NCBI GenBank assembly: GCA_030533445.1
Contig: CM060065.1
Location: forward strand, 26,796,974-26,860,973
Reading direction: 5' to 3'
Length of the DNA: 64,000 bases
DNA from: Cyprinodon diabolis
Lineage: Eukaryota > Chordata > Actinopteri > Cyprinodontiformes > Cyprinodontidae
A program made the translations under genes and the position numbers. Under the pieces are notes generated by a model. That model saw only the letters and a list, made by a program, of their open reading frames with translations. It searched no databases and was not told the origin of the DNA. Shown here piece by piece: positions 1 to 12,239 of this stretch. The stretch's first letter is position 1. The number at the start of each line of letters is the position of its first letter.

Positions 1-1
1 C

Positions 2-2074
2 AAGGCTGTTGAGGAGTGGCCAGTCCCGAACACCAGGAAGCAACTTCAACGTTTCCTGGGGTTCACTAACTTCTACCGACGTTTTATACGGAACTTCAGT
101 ACTGTCGCTGCGCCCCTCACTGCTCTGACCTCTACCAAGAGACACTTCCTATGGACTCCTGAAGCTGCTTCCGCTTTCAAAGAACTCAAGCAGAGGTTTG
201 TGGAAGCACCCATTCTCATTCACCCTGATCCTTCTGCTCAGTTCACTGTTGAAGTTGATGCATCAAATACTGGAGTTGGGGCGGTCCTTTCACAGCGGTT
301 CCCCAAGGATAACAAGCTTCACCCCTGTGCCTTCTTTTCTAAAAGGTTTACTCCTGCCGAGGTGAACTACGACATCGGAGACAGAGAACTCTTGGCCATT
401 AAGCTAGCTCTCGAGGAGTGGAGGCACTGGCTAGAAGGTACTGAACTTCCAGTAATCATTTTGACAGACCATAAGAACCTGGCATATCTTCAGTCTGCCA
501 AGCGCCTTAACCCAAGACAGTATCGTTGGTCCCTTTTCTTCTCCCGTTTCAATCTTAATATCACCTATCGTCCAGGTTCCAGAAACACTAAGCCAGATGC
601 TCTCTCCAGACTTTACTCTCCTGATGACCCCCCAGAGTATTCTGAGCCCATTCTTCCCTCCACATGTACCATTGGTTCCCTCACCTGGGATCTGGAAGGG
701 GCTATCCAGGAGGCACAGATCTCTGAACCAGACCCAGGCGGAGGCCCACCTAACCGTCGGTATGTTCCCACCTCCATTCGTGCTCGCACCATCCATTGGG
801 CACACTCTTCACAATTCTCCTGCCATCCTGGAGTAAGTCGCACTATTGGTCTTCTTCGTCGATATTTCTGGTGGCCATCCCTGAATAAGGATGTTATTGA
901 ATATGTCAATGCTTGTTCAACCTGTGCTAGAAACAAGACGTCCCATCGTCCTCCCTCTGGTCTCCTGCAACCGTTGTCCATCCCCAGTCGGCCCTGGTCC
1001 CACATCTCCCTCGACTTTGTTACTGGTCTCCCCACATCCAAAAATAAAAGGGTAATTCTCAGCATCATTGACCGTTTTTCTAAAGCTTGTCATCTAGTTG
1101 CACTCTCCAAACTCCCCTCAGCATTAGAAACAGCTAGGCTTCTCTTCTATCACGTCTTCCGCCTTCATGGAATCCCAACAGAAATTGTCTCTGACAGAGG
1201 ACCCCAATTCATCTCCCAGGTCTGGAGAAACTTTTGTTCAGCTCTTGGTGCACATCCTTGCCTGTCTTCTGGTTTTCACCCCCAATCTAATGGACAGTGT
1301 GAACGCCTTAATCAAGAGTTGGAAAATATCCTTCGGTGTGTTTGTGCCTCCAACCCCACCTCATGGAGTGCACACCTACCCTGGGTGGAATTTGCCCATA
1401 ACACTCATATATCATCAGCCTCAGGTCTGTCTCCCTTTCAGGCATCTCAAGGTTTCCAGCCTTCACTTCTACCCAACACTTTCCCAGATAAGATCATCCC
1501 TTCTGTCAAACACCATATGCGGAACTGCCAAAGAATCTGGAATCAGACTAAGGCTGCTCTTCACAGGACATCTGCCCAAAATAAGCGTCTTGCTGATCGC
1601 AAAAGAGTCCCGGCTCCTATCTACACACCTGGTCAAAAGGTTTGGTTGTCTTCAAAACACTTCCCATTTAAATCATACACCCGCAAATTGTCCCCCAGAT
1701 TCCTTGGTCCATTCATCATTGAGTCAGTTCTTAGTCCATCTGCTGTTCGCCTCAAGTTGCCTTCCCACCTCAGAGTGCATCCTGTGTTTCATGTTTCCCT
1801 GATCAAGCCCTACCTCTCAAGTCCCCTGTGTCCTCTTCCAGAGCTCCCACCCCCTGCCCGTATCATCGATGGTCACCCAGCCTACACCGTTAGGCGCATT
1901 GTAGATGTGCGGCCTCGTGGGCGGGGTAGGCAGTACTTGGTGGACTGGGAGGGATATGGTCCTGAGGAGCGGTCCTGGGTTCCGAGCTCCTTCATTTTGG
2001 ATCCCTCCCTCATCAATGACTTTGAGTGTTCAGCAGCCTCATCTTCAGGTCGTCCGCCAGGCGGCGTCCGTTGA
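2..2074 (+). CDS. pol: Gypsy chromovirus Pol, partial (RT end, RNase H, integrase, chromodomain)
   Basis: The frame is open from base 2 to the TGA at 2072-2074 (690 codons, 5' incomplete). Numbering from the first visible codon, residues 1-66 are the end of RT ([11 protein letters not shown]). RNase H follows from about 80, with acidic motifs [19 protein letters not shown] and PDALSRL. The integrase zinc finger has CHPG and CSTCARNK (nt 800-945). The catalytic core shows its three acidic positions in LDFVTG, SDRGPQF and [11 protein letters not shown]-terminal chromodomain starts near residue 628 ([26 protein letters not shown]) and could steer integration to methylated histones, as known for chromoviruses. 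The protein copies the RNA genome and integrates the cDNA. No break is seen in the visible part. The true start is outside the window. Confidence 0.93.
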   Translation, partial: KAVEEWPVPNTRKQLQRFLGFTNFYRRFIRNFSTVAAPLTALTSTKRHFLWTPEAASAFKELKQRFVEAPILIHPDPSAQFTVEVDASNTGVGAVLSQRFPKDNKLHPCAFFSKRFTPAEVNYDIGDRELLAIKLALEEWRHWLEGTELPVIILTDHKNLAYLQSAKRLNPRQYRWSLFFSRFNLNITYRPGSRNTKPDALSRLYSPDDPPEYSEPILPSTCTIGSLTWDLEGAIQEAQISEPDPGGGPPNRRYVPTSIRARTIHWAHSSQFSCHPGVSRTIGLLRRYFWWPSLNKDVIEYVNACSTCARNKTSHRPPSGLLQPLSIPSRPWSHISLDFVTGLPTSKNKRVILSIIDRFSKACHLVALSKLPSALETARLLFYHVFRLHGIPTEIVSDRGPQFISQVWRNFCSALGAHPCLSSGFHPQSNGQCERLNQELENILRCVCASNPTSWSAHLPWVEFAHNTHISSASGLSPFQASQGFQPSLLPNTFPDKIIPSVKHHMRNCQRIWNQTKAALHRTSAQNKRLADRKRVPAPIYTPGQKVWLSSKHFPFKSYTRKLSPRFLGPFIIESVLSPSAVRLKLPSHLRVHPVFHVSLIKPYLSSPLCPLPELPPPARIIDGHPAYTVRRIVDVRPRGRGRQYLVDWEGYGPEERSWVPSSFILDPSLINDFECSAASSSGRPPGGVR

Positions 2075-2085
2075 AGGGGGGGTAC

Positions 2086-2602
2086 TGTTAGGTCTTTGTG
2101 TTTAGGTCTTTGTGTTTCTCCTTAATTTCAGGTTGGCAGGCTTGATGGGTTCCAGCTGTTACTCCTTGATGACAATCAGTGGTGGCCTTTATATTGGAGC
2201 AGTTTCCTGGAGCATGCTGCCAGTTGGTTCCGCTCTCTCAGTGGTAAAACAGGTCAAGCTCTGCTAGTGAACTAAGCTCCCAGAGTCTCCTCTAATCTCT
2301 CCTTGCTTTCGTTCTCCACAGAACCAGATCAGACGCTCACCAGGTTAAGGTCCGTTTCCTCCACCTTCTTGTTGCTCTGGAACTGTCTCCTCTCTGGGCA
2401 GCCCATACAGGAACAATCAGCCTTCCTGTCCACCCTCAATCCAACACAGGACCACCCTCTGGATAAGGATCCAGAACTCAGACTCTCTCTCTCCCTGTTT
2501 TTGTCTAAGTTGACTGAGCTCTTCTCCATTTAACCAGGAAATAAACTGTTAAATCTGCCTCTCTTGCCGCAGTTGTCGCTTGCTTAAGAGTCTGGTCTAG
2601 CA
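2086..2602 (+). repeat. 3' LTR of the Gypsy element
   Basis: The LTR starts just after the purine tract. Proposed ends are TGTTAG at 2086 and CTAGCA at 2602, which are near-inverted. It has a 15-base direct duplication at its left end (TAGGTCTTTGTGTTT type), a TATA-like TTTATATT near 2189, and an AATAAA polyadenylation signal near 2541. The right boundary is inferred from terminus symmetry, because no 5' LTR is available to compare. Confidence 0.7.
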
Positions 2603-2700
2603 GCATGTCAGCAGGTGAATGAAATGAGTAATCAAGCCAGTCATCAGCGCCAAAAACCATTACAAGCAGAAGCAAAAAGACTTTGATAAAAAAATATATA

Positions 2701-4304
2701 CAGTGGGGCAAAAAAGTATTTAGTCAGCCACCAATAGTGCAAGTTCTCCCACTCAAAAAGATGAGAGAGGCTGGTAATTTATATCATAGATATAACTCAA
2801 CTATGAGAGACAAAATGAGAAAAAAAAATCCAAAAAATCACATTGTCTGATTTTTAAAGAATTTATTTGCAAAATATGGTGGAAAATAAGTATTTGGTCA
2901 ATAACAAAAGTTCATCTCAATACTTTGTTATATACAATTTGTTGGCAATGACAGAGATCAAACGTTTTCTGTAAGTCTTCACAAGGTTTTCACACACTGT
3001 TGCTGGTATTTTGGCCCATTCCTCCATGCAGATCTCCTCTAGAGCAGTGATGTTCTGGGGCTGTCGCTGGGCAACACAGACTTTCAACTCCCTCCAAAGA
3101 TTTTCTATGGGGTTGAGATCTGGAGACTGGCTAGGCCACTCCAGGACCTTGAAATGCTTCTTATGAAGCCACTCCTTCGTTACCCAGGCGGTGTGTTTGG
3201 GATCATTGTCATGCTGAAAGACCCAGCCACGTTTCATCTTCAATGCCCTTGCTGATGGAAGGAGGTTTTCACTCAAAATTTGACGATACATGGCCCCATT
3301 CATTCTTTCCTTCACACGGATCAGTCGTCCTGGTCCCTTAGCAGAAAAACAGCCCCAAAGCATGATGTTTCCACCCCCATGCTTCACTGTAGGTATGGTG
3401 TTCTTTGGATGCAACTCAGCATTCTCTCTCCTCCAAACACGACGAGTAGAGTTTTTACCAAAAAGTTCTATTTTGGTTTCATCTGACCATATGATATTCT
3501 CCCAGTCATCGTCTGGATCATCCAAATGCTCTCTAGCAAACTTGAGACGGGCCTTGACATGTACTGGCTTAAGCAGGGGGACACGTCTGGCACTGCAGGA
3601 TTTGAGTCCCTGGTGGGGTAGTGTGTTACTGATGGTAGCCTTTGTTACTTTGGTCCCAGCTCTCTGCAGGTCATTCACTAGGTCCCCCCGTGTGGTTCTG
3701 GGATTTTTACTCACCGTTCTTGTGATCATTTTGACCCCACGGGGTGAGATCTTGCGTGGAGCCCCAGATCGAGGAAGATTATCAGTGGTCTTGTATGTTT
3801 TCCATTTTCTAATAATTTATCCCACAGTTGATTTCTTCACACCAAGCTGTTTACCTATTGCAGATTCAGACTTCCCAGCCTGGTGCAGGTCTATAATTTT
3901 GTTTCGGGTGTCCTTTGAAAGCTCTCTAGTTTTGGCCATGGTGGAGTTTAGAGTGTGACTGTTTGAGGTTGTGGACAGGTGTCTTTTATACTGATAACGG
4001 GTTCAAACAGGTGCCATTAATGAAGGTAACGAGTGGAGGACAGAGGAGCCTCTTACAGAAGAAGTTACAGGTCTGTGAGAGCCAGAAATCTTGCTTGTTT
4101 GTAACTGACCAAATACTTATTTTCCACCATATTTTGCAAATAAATTCTTTAAAAATTAGACAATGTGATTTTCTGGATTTTTTTTTCTCATTTTGCCTCT
4201 TATAGTTGAGGTATATCTATGATGACAATTACCGGCCTCTCTCATCTTTTTGAGTGGGAGAACTTGCACTATTGGTGGCTGACTAAATATTTTTTGCCCC
4301 ACTG
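2701..4304 (-). mobile_element. Tc1/mariner element with ~199-bp inverted repeats
   Basis: Inverted terminal repeats at 2701-2899 and 4107-4304 start and end with CAGTGGGGCA/TGCCCCACTG and are nearly identical over about 199 bp. TA dinucleotides flank both ends (2699-2700 and 4305-4306), the Tc1 target duplication. A transposase gene lies on the minus strand inside. The long inverted repeats and 1604-bp size fit fish Tc1-like elements. Confidence 0.95.
2917..3939 (-). pseudogene. Tc1 transposase with one premature stop
   Basis: The full reading frame starts with ATG at 3939 ([12 protein letters not shown]) and ends with stop at 2917, 340 coding codons plus one internal nonsense codon (TAA at 3819-3817, codon 41). 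The stop falls in the N-terminal helix-turn-helix DNA-binding region, just after STVG. Downstream of it the frame is clean: from M71 it carries the catalytic triad D153 (WSDET), D244 (QHDNDPKH) and E279 (NPIENLW), spacing DD34E. The protein would cut and paste its own element at TA sites. As it stands, only an N-terminally truncated product lacking the first DNA-binding helices could be made, so the copy is probably non-autonomous. No frameshift is seen. Confidence 0.92.
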
Positions 4305-4329
4305 TAAACCCCAGTGAGTCATTAAATAA

Positions 4330-4690
4330 TCATAGTGAGTGTATATATATAATTTTGATACTGTAAAAACTGCAGCAACTCGAATTTAGGGGACATCTTT
4401 TGTGCCAAATGACCCCTGACTCTACTCTTGGAGAACCCTCACATGGCACCATGAGGGACACTGTCAAATCCCATCTCCAGGTCCACAAAAAAACATGTGG
4501 ACAAACTTGCATGAACCTTTAAGCACCCTGTAGCGTGTGTAGAGCTGGTCCAGTTTTCTACGGCCTAGATGAAAACCAGACTGCTTCTTCTGAAGCCAAA
4601 GTTTGACAATATCCTCTCCATCACCCTGGCATAGGCCTTCCCGGGGAAGCTGTTCTGTACCCTATTATCAAAAAAGTTTATTGAGAGACT
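4330..4690 (-). mobile_element. LINE reverse transcriptase fragment, decayed
   Basis: Read on the minus strand, pieces of a teleost non-LTR retrotransposon RT appear in two frames: a PGKAYARVMERI-like stretch, then a degraded copy of the region before the first RT aspartate box, then a VHMFF...DL...VP-like segment. Stops and frameshifts interrupt it. The same family is seen again at 57400-57870. The clade (Rex- or RTE-like) is from memory of the motif order only. Confidence 0.6.
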
Positions 4691-7680
4691 CTTCACCATT
4701 TTTTTTTTTTTAGCTTAGGAGAGATTTAGACCTGATTTCCTTTGTTTCTCTAGGCCATTGACTAATCACTTGATCAAACCATAGATCTGGTCAAGCAAAC
4801 ACTTAAGTCCACACTTGCAAGTGTAGGATCTCCAAAATCTTAAAAGTTTGCAGGATTGTTATAGCCAAACTGTTTATCTAAATACCAAAAAGAACTTCTT
4901 AAAAAAATAAAAACAAATGTACCTAAAAAATGTTGATGGTGTAAATCACTGATTGTTGAAATGTATATTTTTGGTGGAATTTGTATGTGGAAGGGATGGG
5001 AAAAGACTCTATTGAGTGAGAGCTTAAGGAAAGATATTTCTTTTCTGAAAGATGTGTTTAAAAAATACAGAAACCAATATTAAGTGACATATGTTTGCTC
5101 AATTGTTATGACTCTCCACTTTTGGGACTTTAAGTTTTTAGTTTTCAGTTTTCACTAAGTAATTCAGTTTTGTTGATATTTGGTTTATTTTCCATTTTGT
5201 GTTGTATCTAAGTCAGTCTTTATTTACATTCTTTTGCCACCTTGTACCTGTCACCTTTTACTTAGTTCCCTTCTAGTTACTTCCATCCACACCTGCTCCA
5301 TATCAGTTGATTATTACACCAGTCTTTATTCTGTCATCCAAATATGCTCTGCATGTGCAGTTCCTCAGTGCTGGTTCCTTTTTGTTGTTAGTTGCTTCCC
5401 CATCTCTGACACCCAACATGAGTTTTTCTGATGTTTGCTTGCTTTTTGGTACTCAGTATTTTTGGATGATTGACTCAGTTTTTTCATTAAACCTACAAGA
5501 ACTCATCTCTGCCTCATGTATCTCTGCCTTCGTTCTTCAAGCCACCTCATCCCCCTTGTTGACACCAACAATCTAAGTCAGCTTGTGATTGGTTGATCAG
5601 TTCCTCTTAGTGACTCTTTCTCAGTAAGTAAATCCTGTTATGCACCTGAGTCCACTGCCTCAGACCAAACTTTTTTTTTTACTTTTGCAACCAGTTCAAA
5701 AAATACTGATCAGCTTGTACCTTCACCAGTATTGTGACAAAACTACAAAACTGTTTTGGTTTTCCCACCATGCACTATGGGATTGTTATGACCGACAGCG
5801 AAAGCTCTCTCTGCTTTGTGCCAAAAACGTATATAATGAGGCTTCAAACCTTAATAGTAAAATGATTCAACTTTTATACAAAATAAACCTCCTAACATCC
5901 TTATCCCTAGAGCAGGAACTGTTGCAAAGGTGGAAACCACATTAGGCAGTTACAGCATTTCTAACATTTTCCTGTTACATGTTTTAGGTTTTGGTGCTGA
6001 AAGCAGGATGATTAAGGCTCACAATTTTTAAGATTTAAGTGAGAACTAGACGATAAAACACCTTCCTTCCTTTTTTTTATTCTTCAATTTTGATTTCTCT
6101 TAAAGACAGACAAAGTGAAATGTTGATTTAATTTATTTCAAAAGGGAGTTTATATTTCTGTAATCAAAAAAGTTTTATTCTTTCGGTAATTTATAGTTAT
6201 TAGCCATTGATTGGTACTTTATTGGATTGCATGTTTCCGTTCATTTTATAACTAAAATTGTTGATTTTAAGTTGTTTAATATTATATTTAATGTTTGATT
6301 ACTTAAGATATCCGCTCTTATTCATTTTACCGGATATCTTGGTTGAAGCGTCAGTTCTGTTCTTCTAAATAATTTAATCTCCTGGTATTTCATTGATTAT
6401 GAATCTCATGGGTTTACATATAATCATTATAATGTAGATTAAGTTGTTAATCTAATGTCTATCATCTCTTATAGCAAAGAAAAATGACATTGTTGTTCTT
6501 TTTTTATTGTGTGAGACCATAAAATAGATTAGTTTTTTTCTTTTAAGAATATATGATTAATTTGTAATTTACTAAAATGATGCAAATAAGAAGACATTTG
6601 ATCTGATTTACGTTTTGGTGAGAACCCTTTAAAATTCCCATTTTTTAGTGTGTACAAGCCTAACCCCAGAGTCAGGACATGAGCTTGTTAAAAAGACCAC
6701 ACACTGACAGGGACATTCACCCTTTGTCCAGATGTACACTTATCCTTCCAAAACTTTATTGATTTAGTTAATATTCCAGCAAGACCACGCTGGTTTTTCT
6801 TTCATCAGTTCTCTTTGGGTATTTTCTCACATGACTCACAAGGAACTGCTGTCAGTGTCTGTCCAGTGTTTGTTAAAAATGAGCTCTTCTTATTTCACTG
6901 TGATGCCTTTTAGAAAGAACCCTTTCAAACACAGACTGCAATATTTTAATATTGCTGGGTTGAGGGCGTGAGAGGTCTGATTCTTCTCACTAAAATGTTT
7001 TGCAAGTTTTTTTGCACATGCTTCTCATTCCAGTATAGTGAGAGTCAGGTCCAACAGATCTGCAATGCAGACACTTCTCGCAGTGATGCTGTTGTGAGTT
7101 AATGTCTGTAAAAATGAAGACAGTATGCCTGCTCAACATTACAGGAAATAGCTGCTATCGAGATCTTTGTCTTGGAAGTGTGTTACTGTGCATATTTTCC
7201 AGAAAGACTTGAAGAAACATGTTTTAACAGTGGAGGAAAAGGGCTAAACTGAAAATTGTTATCAAAAGGATCAATGTGAGGAAGCCAGAGAAATGTTTCT
7301 TTCATTTTTAATGTGTGTAAAGTTTTAATAGAGGTGTTCCAATAACACACAGGTTGGTTGAAGGTAATCTTTAGAGAAAATATATATTTTTTTTTAATGC
7401 ATTTTCCTTACTAATTGCATACAGGCTAAATTGAGAGTAACTTCTAAAAGCTGAAACTCAGCTCAAGGCAGCCAATAAAACCTAAAGTTGGACAAGAGTG
7501 ACAACGTTATTGATTGCAAAGACAACAAATACAAGGTTATGATTATTTGTCCAGGAAGATGAAAATGCAAGAAAATTTTCTGACACTAGCAACTTAGGGA
7601 TGCAACAGGGTGAGACTTTACCAAAATATTCAAACAAACTCAGTTTTATGGCCTACATGTAAAACTTAATCTTCCCTGGT
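4690..7680. other. AT-rich non-coding DNA with a possible LTR relic
   Basis: No supportable gene. A pyrimidine-rich stretch at about 5106-5575, beginning TGTTATGACT and ending with a run resembling an LTR poly(A) region (ATTAAACC), may be an eroded LTR, but no target duplication was found. A perfect 10-bp inverted repeat (AAGATATCCG) sits at 6305-6314 and 6331-6340. The rest is unique-looking. Confidence 0.4.
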
Positions 7681-8382
7681 TGTTGGGATCTGGAGCTGTA
7701 CCACCTGTCTCCAGCAGAGTTCACTGTGGATCCTCCTGAGCTGAGCCTTCGACACACCTGAAACCCATCTCATCATCAGGAGGATCCTCCACCATATAAG
7801 CAGCCCTCAGACCTCGCATCAACGCCGCAGTGTTTATCCAGTTTGGTTAGCACCTGAGCCTCACTTCCTCTGTGAAATCTTTGTTGCCTCTAGTCTCCTA
7901 GCTGGAAACTATTTACCTTTGTCTCTACCTACAGGAAACCTGTTTTGTCCTGTAAGCTCTGGATGAGCTTAACCTGTCGAGCCTGCCCTCAGAGCCAAAC
8001 CTGAAGAACCTTCTCTGGATTTCCCATGCTGCTCTGGACTAAGAGCTGGAAAACCAAGGTCTGTCCTATCGTTAGATGCAAGACGCTGAATCTGAAACGG
8101 AACTCTGCTGAATCAAACAGTCTCTGGAACCAACAGTGCCTCTCTCAAAGCCAAACCCGGATTCTTCAAGGTAGATCTCTGAAGATAACATTTCCACATT
8201 CACCAGCTACGTGGCTAACTGAACTGTCTCCCTTCCAGTTGCCTGTGAACCAGATCCCCAGAAGTGAACCAGTACTTGACTCTTTCATTTTACCATTGTT
8301 CAATAAACTTTGTTAAACTTTTACTCCAGTTTCCGTCTCCGTGGTGTTCTGCATATTGGGCCTCTTTGAACCAATCATGACA
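7681..8382 (+). mobile_element. Solo LTR with perfect 5-bp target duplication
   Basis: A 702-bp segment starts TGTTGGGATC and ends ATCATGACA (TGT...ACA ends). It is flanked on both sides by CTGGT (7676-7680 and 8383-8387). A TATA-like ATATAAG lies near 7795 and AATAAA near 8303, consistent with an LTR read on the plus strand. No internal retroelement sequence is present, so it most likely arose by recombination between the two LTRs of a full element. A 5-bp duplication fits Gypsy-type integrases. Confidence 0.85.
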
Positions 8383-8387
8383 CTGGT

Positions 8388-9695
8388 CATTATTCACTCA
8401 TAATTACTTTGGACAAAGACAGATGCTAAAACTGCATTTGAGGTGTTATTTTCTTTCCTTAAATTGTACCTAAGGAGAAATGTCAGAGAGAATAAAAATG
8501 TTTTGAGTTCGAAACGGGTATAATTTTAATGGTAAGTTCAAGTGCGAATGCATTTTAAATATTTACATGAAAACCACTAACTTTCCCCCTCCTAAGAAAT
8601 ATGGGAAGTGAATATCTTCAGATGTAATGATGGCAGACAAGGTCAGGGTCAATTGTTAGAAACAAAATGAGAGCCAGGCTTCAACCAGAATTACAGTACA
8701 TGATCTTCCTTAGAATTCAGGTGTAAACCTAATGAAGATCAGGCATATTTCAGTGACTTCTCAGGAGTAAATATTAGGCTCACTGCACTGTTGTCATTCA
8801 TTGTAGAATGCCTAACTCAACAAAGCATCAAGTACAAAGAAATAGCAGAAATATAGCTGTGAAACTATAAAAGGCAAATTCAAGAGCAATCTCTTTAAAA
8901 CAAAAACCTGTACTCTGTCATTAGCACATCCAAATGATTCATAAGGCCTTAGCACCTTTAGTTATATATGTCTCATGAAACACATTTGACATTATAAAGT
9001 GATATCCTTAAAGACCGGTCAAACCGTTACGGGATAGATAATGTATTAGATGATTCGAGCAATGTCTTGGAATTACTCCAAGGTTAAGTGGCAAACCTAT
9101 ATCCATCAACTCTTGAATCCCAATACAAATGACCTGGACTATGTATTTATTGGAAGGACCACTTATGAAGCTTGATAAGTATCATTCACCTGCCATTACC
9201 CTATGCTCAGAAGGATGATCTATGGGAGACATTTGTATGCTAATCTCGCAGTCTGTTCAATAGCTTCAGAGGTTACATTTTGCTGCACAGATTTCTCTGA
9301 TTTAACCTGTGAGATATAACTTTTTAAAGAAAAGAATTGCTTGGTGATCAATGAGTTATCCATGGTGTGCCAGATTTAATTTGGAACTATTCACTTTATT
9401 CATTTGTGCTGTCAGGTCTTAAATGAGGTAGTGCCACTGCAGCTATAAATTTCATCATAAAACATTAGTTTGATGTGACTGTAGTTATACTTGAATAGAG
9501 TCTTTTCCTGCTAAGATAGGAAAAGATGCGTTAAAAGGACACCTATCTGACATGCCTGATCAAAGTTTATTTTAGTTTTACAGGTTCTGATTATGTTTTT
9601 TATGTGGTAAATCTAATAGTATTAACGTAAATGCAATATAAAAGGCCACACTTACTTCCCGCAATGGATTTTGTTGGATTAAAGGAAGAAAAATA
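8388..9695. other. Non-coding AT-rich DNA
   Basis: No open frame with recognisable protein features, and no transposon termini could be seen here. Confidence 0.5.
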
Positions 9696-9699
9696 GACA

Positions 9700-9872
9700 A
9701 AAGCCAATAGCCAAATGTTTTTTTATTTTATTCTGTTATTTTTATTTATTATTTATATTTATTATTTTATTTATTTTTCTTCTATTTTATTATCTAGTTC
9801 ATGTAAAGCACTTTGAATTGTCCATGTACTGAATTGTGATACAAATAAAATTGCCTTGCCTTGCCTTTCCAT
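9700..9872 (+). repeat. L2-type LINE 3' tail
   Basis: The text GTAAAGCACTTTGAATTG followed by an ATACAAATAAAATTGCC-like end and CTTGC pentamer repeats is the typical 3' end of fish L2-like LINEs or SINEs that borrow that tail. A TTTATT-rich low-complexity run precedes it (9718-9780). Confidence 0.55.
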
Positions 9873-11095
9873 TTGTCCTATGCAAATAAATTGTTCCTGT
9901 TAGAAGGCCCTTTTTTTCAGCTGATGTTGTATTTTAAAGCCTTTTAATGCTGTTTAGCATGTAATAAAATGTCTCATTGTGATAAACATGCAGCCAGGCC
10001 AAACCTTGTTCTGTCAACAGACGAGTGTTGGTTGTTGGAGCAATAGCTTGCACATAGTGCAACAGATCACAGCTGCATCTCAGTTATAGAGAAAAGACAT
10101 TTTAATTCTCATAAACCTCCTCATAAGATAAGGCGTATGAGAAGAAACATTAGTCACACAAATGGGTTTAATATTTATGGGCTGCTCAGTGGGTGCAAAA
10201 GTATCTGTTTATTTTGCAAGTCTCTGAGAGTGGCTTGTTCTTGAAATTTGGTTTATGAAGAGACTGTTCAAAACTTAAAAAGAAGTGCAAATTATAAACT
10301 TTAGTCTATTTAGTATAAACTTTATTTCAGTCAGTGACAAGTCTTTGCTTGCTTATTTACATCCCTAAACCTTCTCCAATCATCTCACATTACAAGTAAA
10401 AATAAAATTTTTGTTGCAATCATATGTGATATATATAGCTGTTATGAAATGGGACAAACAATTTATACAAAGCTACATTTAAAACTGGGTTGTGAAATTG
10501 CATTTACCCCCAATGCCAGTACCATGTAAAACTACCTTTCACTGTACAGTAGTTACCGCTGCATTAGCATTGGGGTACATTTATATGATCTTAACACACT
10601 TTCTGAATTGCAAAAGCTGAAAAAAGTTTAGAATGAAGGTGAATTGTAAACTTTATTCATTTCCAGGTCTTTCCAGAGATCCTCAGTCTGAGCCATTAAA
10701 ACTCATACATTTGTTTTAAACTGTTATTTCAAGTATAAATATTTCCACACAGCAGACATGCTGTGATCATAAGTCGATTAGTTACATACCCAATGTGTGC
10801 CTCCTGCAAATGTTCTTCAATGTCTAGTCCCTTATGGGCTACAGCAGAAACTCTACCTCTCTGTGTTAGAGCTTTGTAAAATTTTAAGTTGCTGTCTTAC
10901 TTTTTGGTGTTCCTAATGTAAAATATTTCCATAAACTGGGTTACTCAGAATTTAAGCTGCTAATACAAAACAAAAAAAGATAAATCCAGCATGAAACAGA
11001 CATATGAGCATCGAGAAAAACATTTAACATCAATCTAAATTAAGCATAAAACCAAACACCTCAAGATTGCGACAAAAAAATGATTTATTGTTTTT
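9873..11095. other. Non-coding DNA, no feature recognised
   Basis: AT-rich, with only short chance frames. No gene or transposon end could be supported. Confidence 0.45.
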
Positions 11096-11099
11096 CCTA

Positions 11100-11222
11100 T
11101 TGTGATCATCTATTGTGGTCATCTGTGTGGCTCCGTCACATCGAATTTAATAAAAACATGAAGGTTTTTGATTTCACAAAATGTTCCAAAGGCATATGAA
11201 TACTTTCAACAAAGAACTTTAA
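11100..11222. mobile_element. Tc1-like terminal-repeat relic
   Basis: The stretch ending AAGGCATATGAATACTTTCAAC, preceded by CACAAAATGTTCC, resembles the inner part of a fish Tc1 inverted repeat. I could not find a matching second terminus nearby, so the extent is uncertain. Confidence 0.4.
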
Positions 11223-12235
11223 ATTATACGACATATAAGTTTATTCAAGTGGTTATGTAAACATGGCAACACAAGGAGCAGAAAGTTCCCAGTTTAAGTC
11301 TTTGTTGGAGGATTTCTGTGATATTTCTGGGCTTTTTTTTGATTGGTCTGTTTTTGCTACATGCAACTCTTTCAGATGCATTAAAAAGTCAGTCTTGATC
11401 CCTTACTCCACAAGATCCATTAAACAGGACCTATTGGTGGACATATAATGATCTCTAATTAAATAAGTAGGTGGTGTTGATTATTCATTAGTGATGAAAA
11501 GAGCTGCATTTACTAATGCAAAAGCCTTTTGATTTATTGTAGATGTTGCTTTTAACCTCAGAAATACAGTTATTACTCTGTTACTGATAGATTACTGTTC
11601 ATAACCATATATGCCAAAAGACTCTGCATCATGTCCACTCAACCTATTTGGATAAAGTGAGTATTTTTCTCAGGTCAGCAATATGGAAACAAAGAATAAG
11701 AAAAATCTTTAAGCAGGTCTGGGTCACTCCCAGCTAGCTTCAAGCCTTTGCTCTCTTGAATTGGGAGTTAGCTAGTTTCCTTTTTCCTCTGACATCACCC
11801 TCCAGAATCTGCACAATGATAACACAAGCCCCGATTGCATGACATTACTGCTTCCTTAAACGGACATGGGAGATCTGCCTTGAAAATCCCACATGGCAAC
11901 AGGCTCACTGCAGTTTCCAGTGCGCACCAGCTGCACAGCTGGTGTCCATGGGAGAGACAGAACGGATACACAAATTCCAGACTGTTGTGAAGCAGGGAAA
12001 TATAATTCCTTGGGCAGGAGTTTTCTGATAGTATACTATCCTTTGAGCTGTGACCACAAATTTCCTTTGAAACAATAGATATTAAAATTTAGAAAAGAGC
12101 TTATATGCTTTGCATGCTTTAATACTTAGCATACTTATCAAAACTACAGAACTATGAATAGTTTTTACTTTTTTACTGTGGTCCAATTTTGATAAAGATC
12201 AGTGAATACAAAACATGTTTTTAAATAACTGTACT
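11223..12235. other. Non-coding DNA, no feature recognised
   Basis: Two short frames of 61 codons (11263-11448 and 11893-12078) show no family features. Nothing else stands out. Confidence 0.4.
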
Positions 12236-12239
12236 GAAT

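Larger units (their letters stand above)
1..2602 (+). mobile_element. Gypsy/Ty3 chromovirus, 3' part with 3' LTR
   Basis: This is the 3' portion of an LTR retrotransposon of the Metaviridae chromovirus type. The left edge of the window cuts it inside the reverse transcriptase. An uninterrupted pol frame (2-2074) is followed at once by a purine tract (2074-2082, AA then seven G), the usual plus-strand primer, and then by the 3' LTR. Gag, protease, most of RT and the 5' LTR lie outside the window, so the 5' target duplication cannot be checked. Because the visible frame has no stop or frameshift, the copy looks fairly young. Confidence 0.93.

Noticed and set aside
613..1068. Antisense frames within the Gypsy pol region
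   Set aside because: Shadows of the strongly coding plus-strand pol frame.
3290..3958. 222-codon frame opposite the Tc1 transposase
   Set aside because: Antisense shadow of the conserved transposase. The minus-strand product carries all the catalytic motifs.
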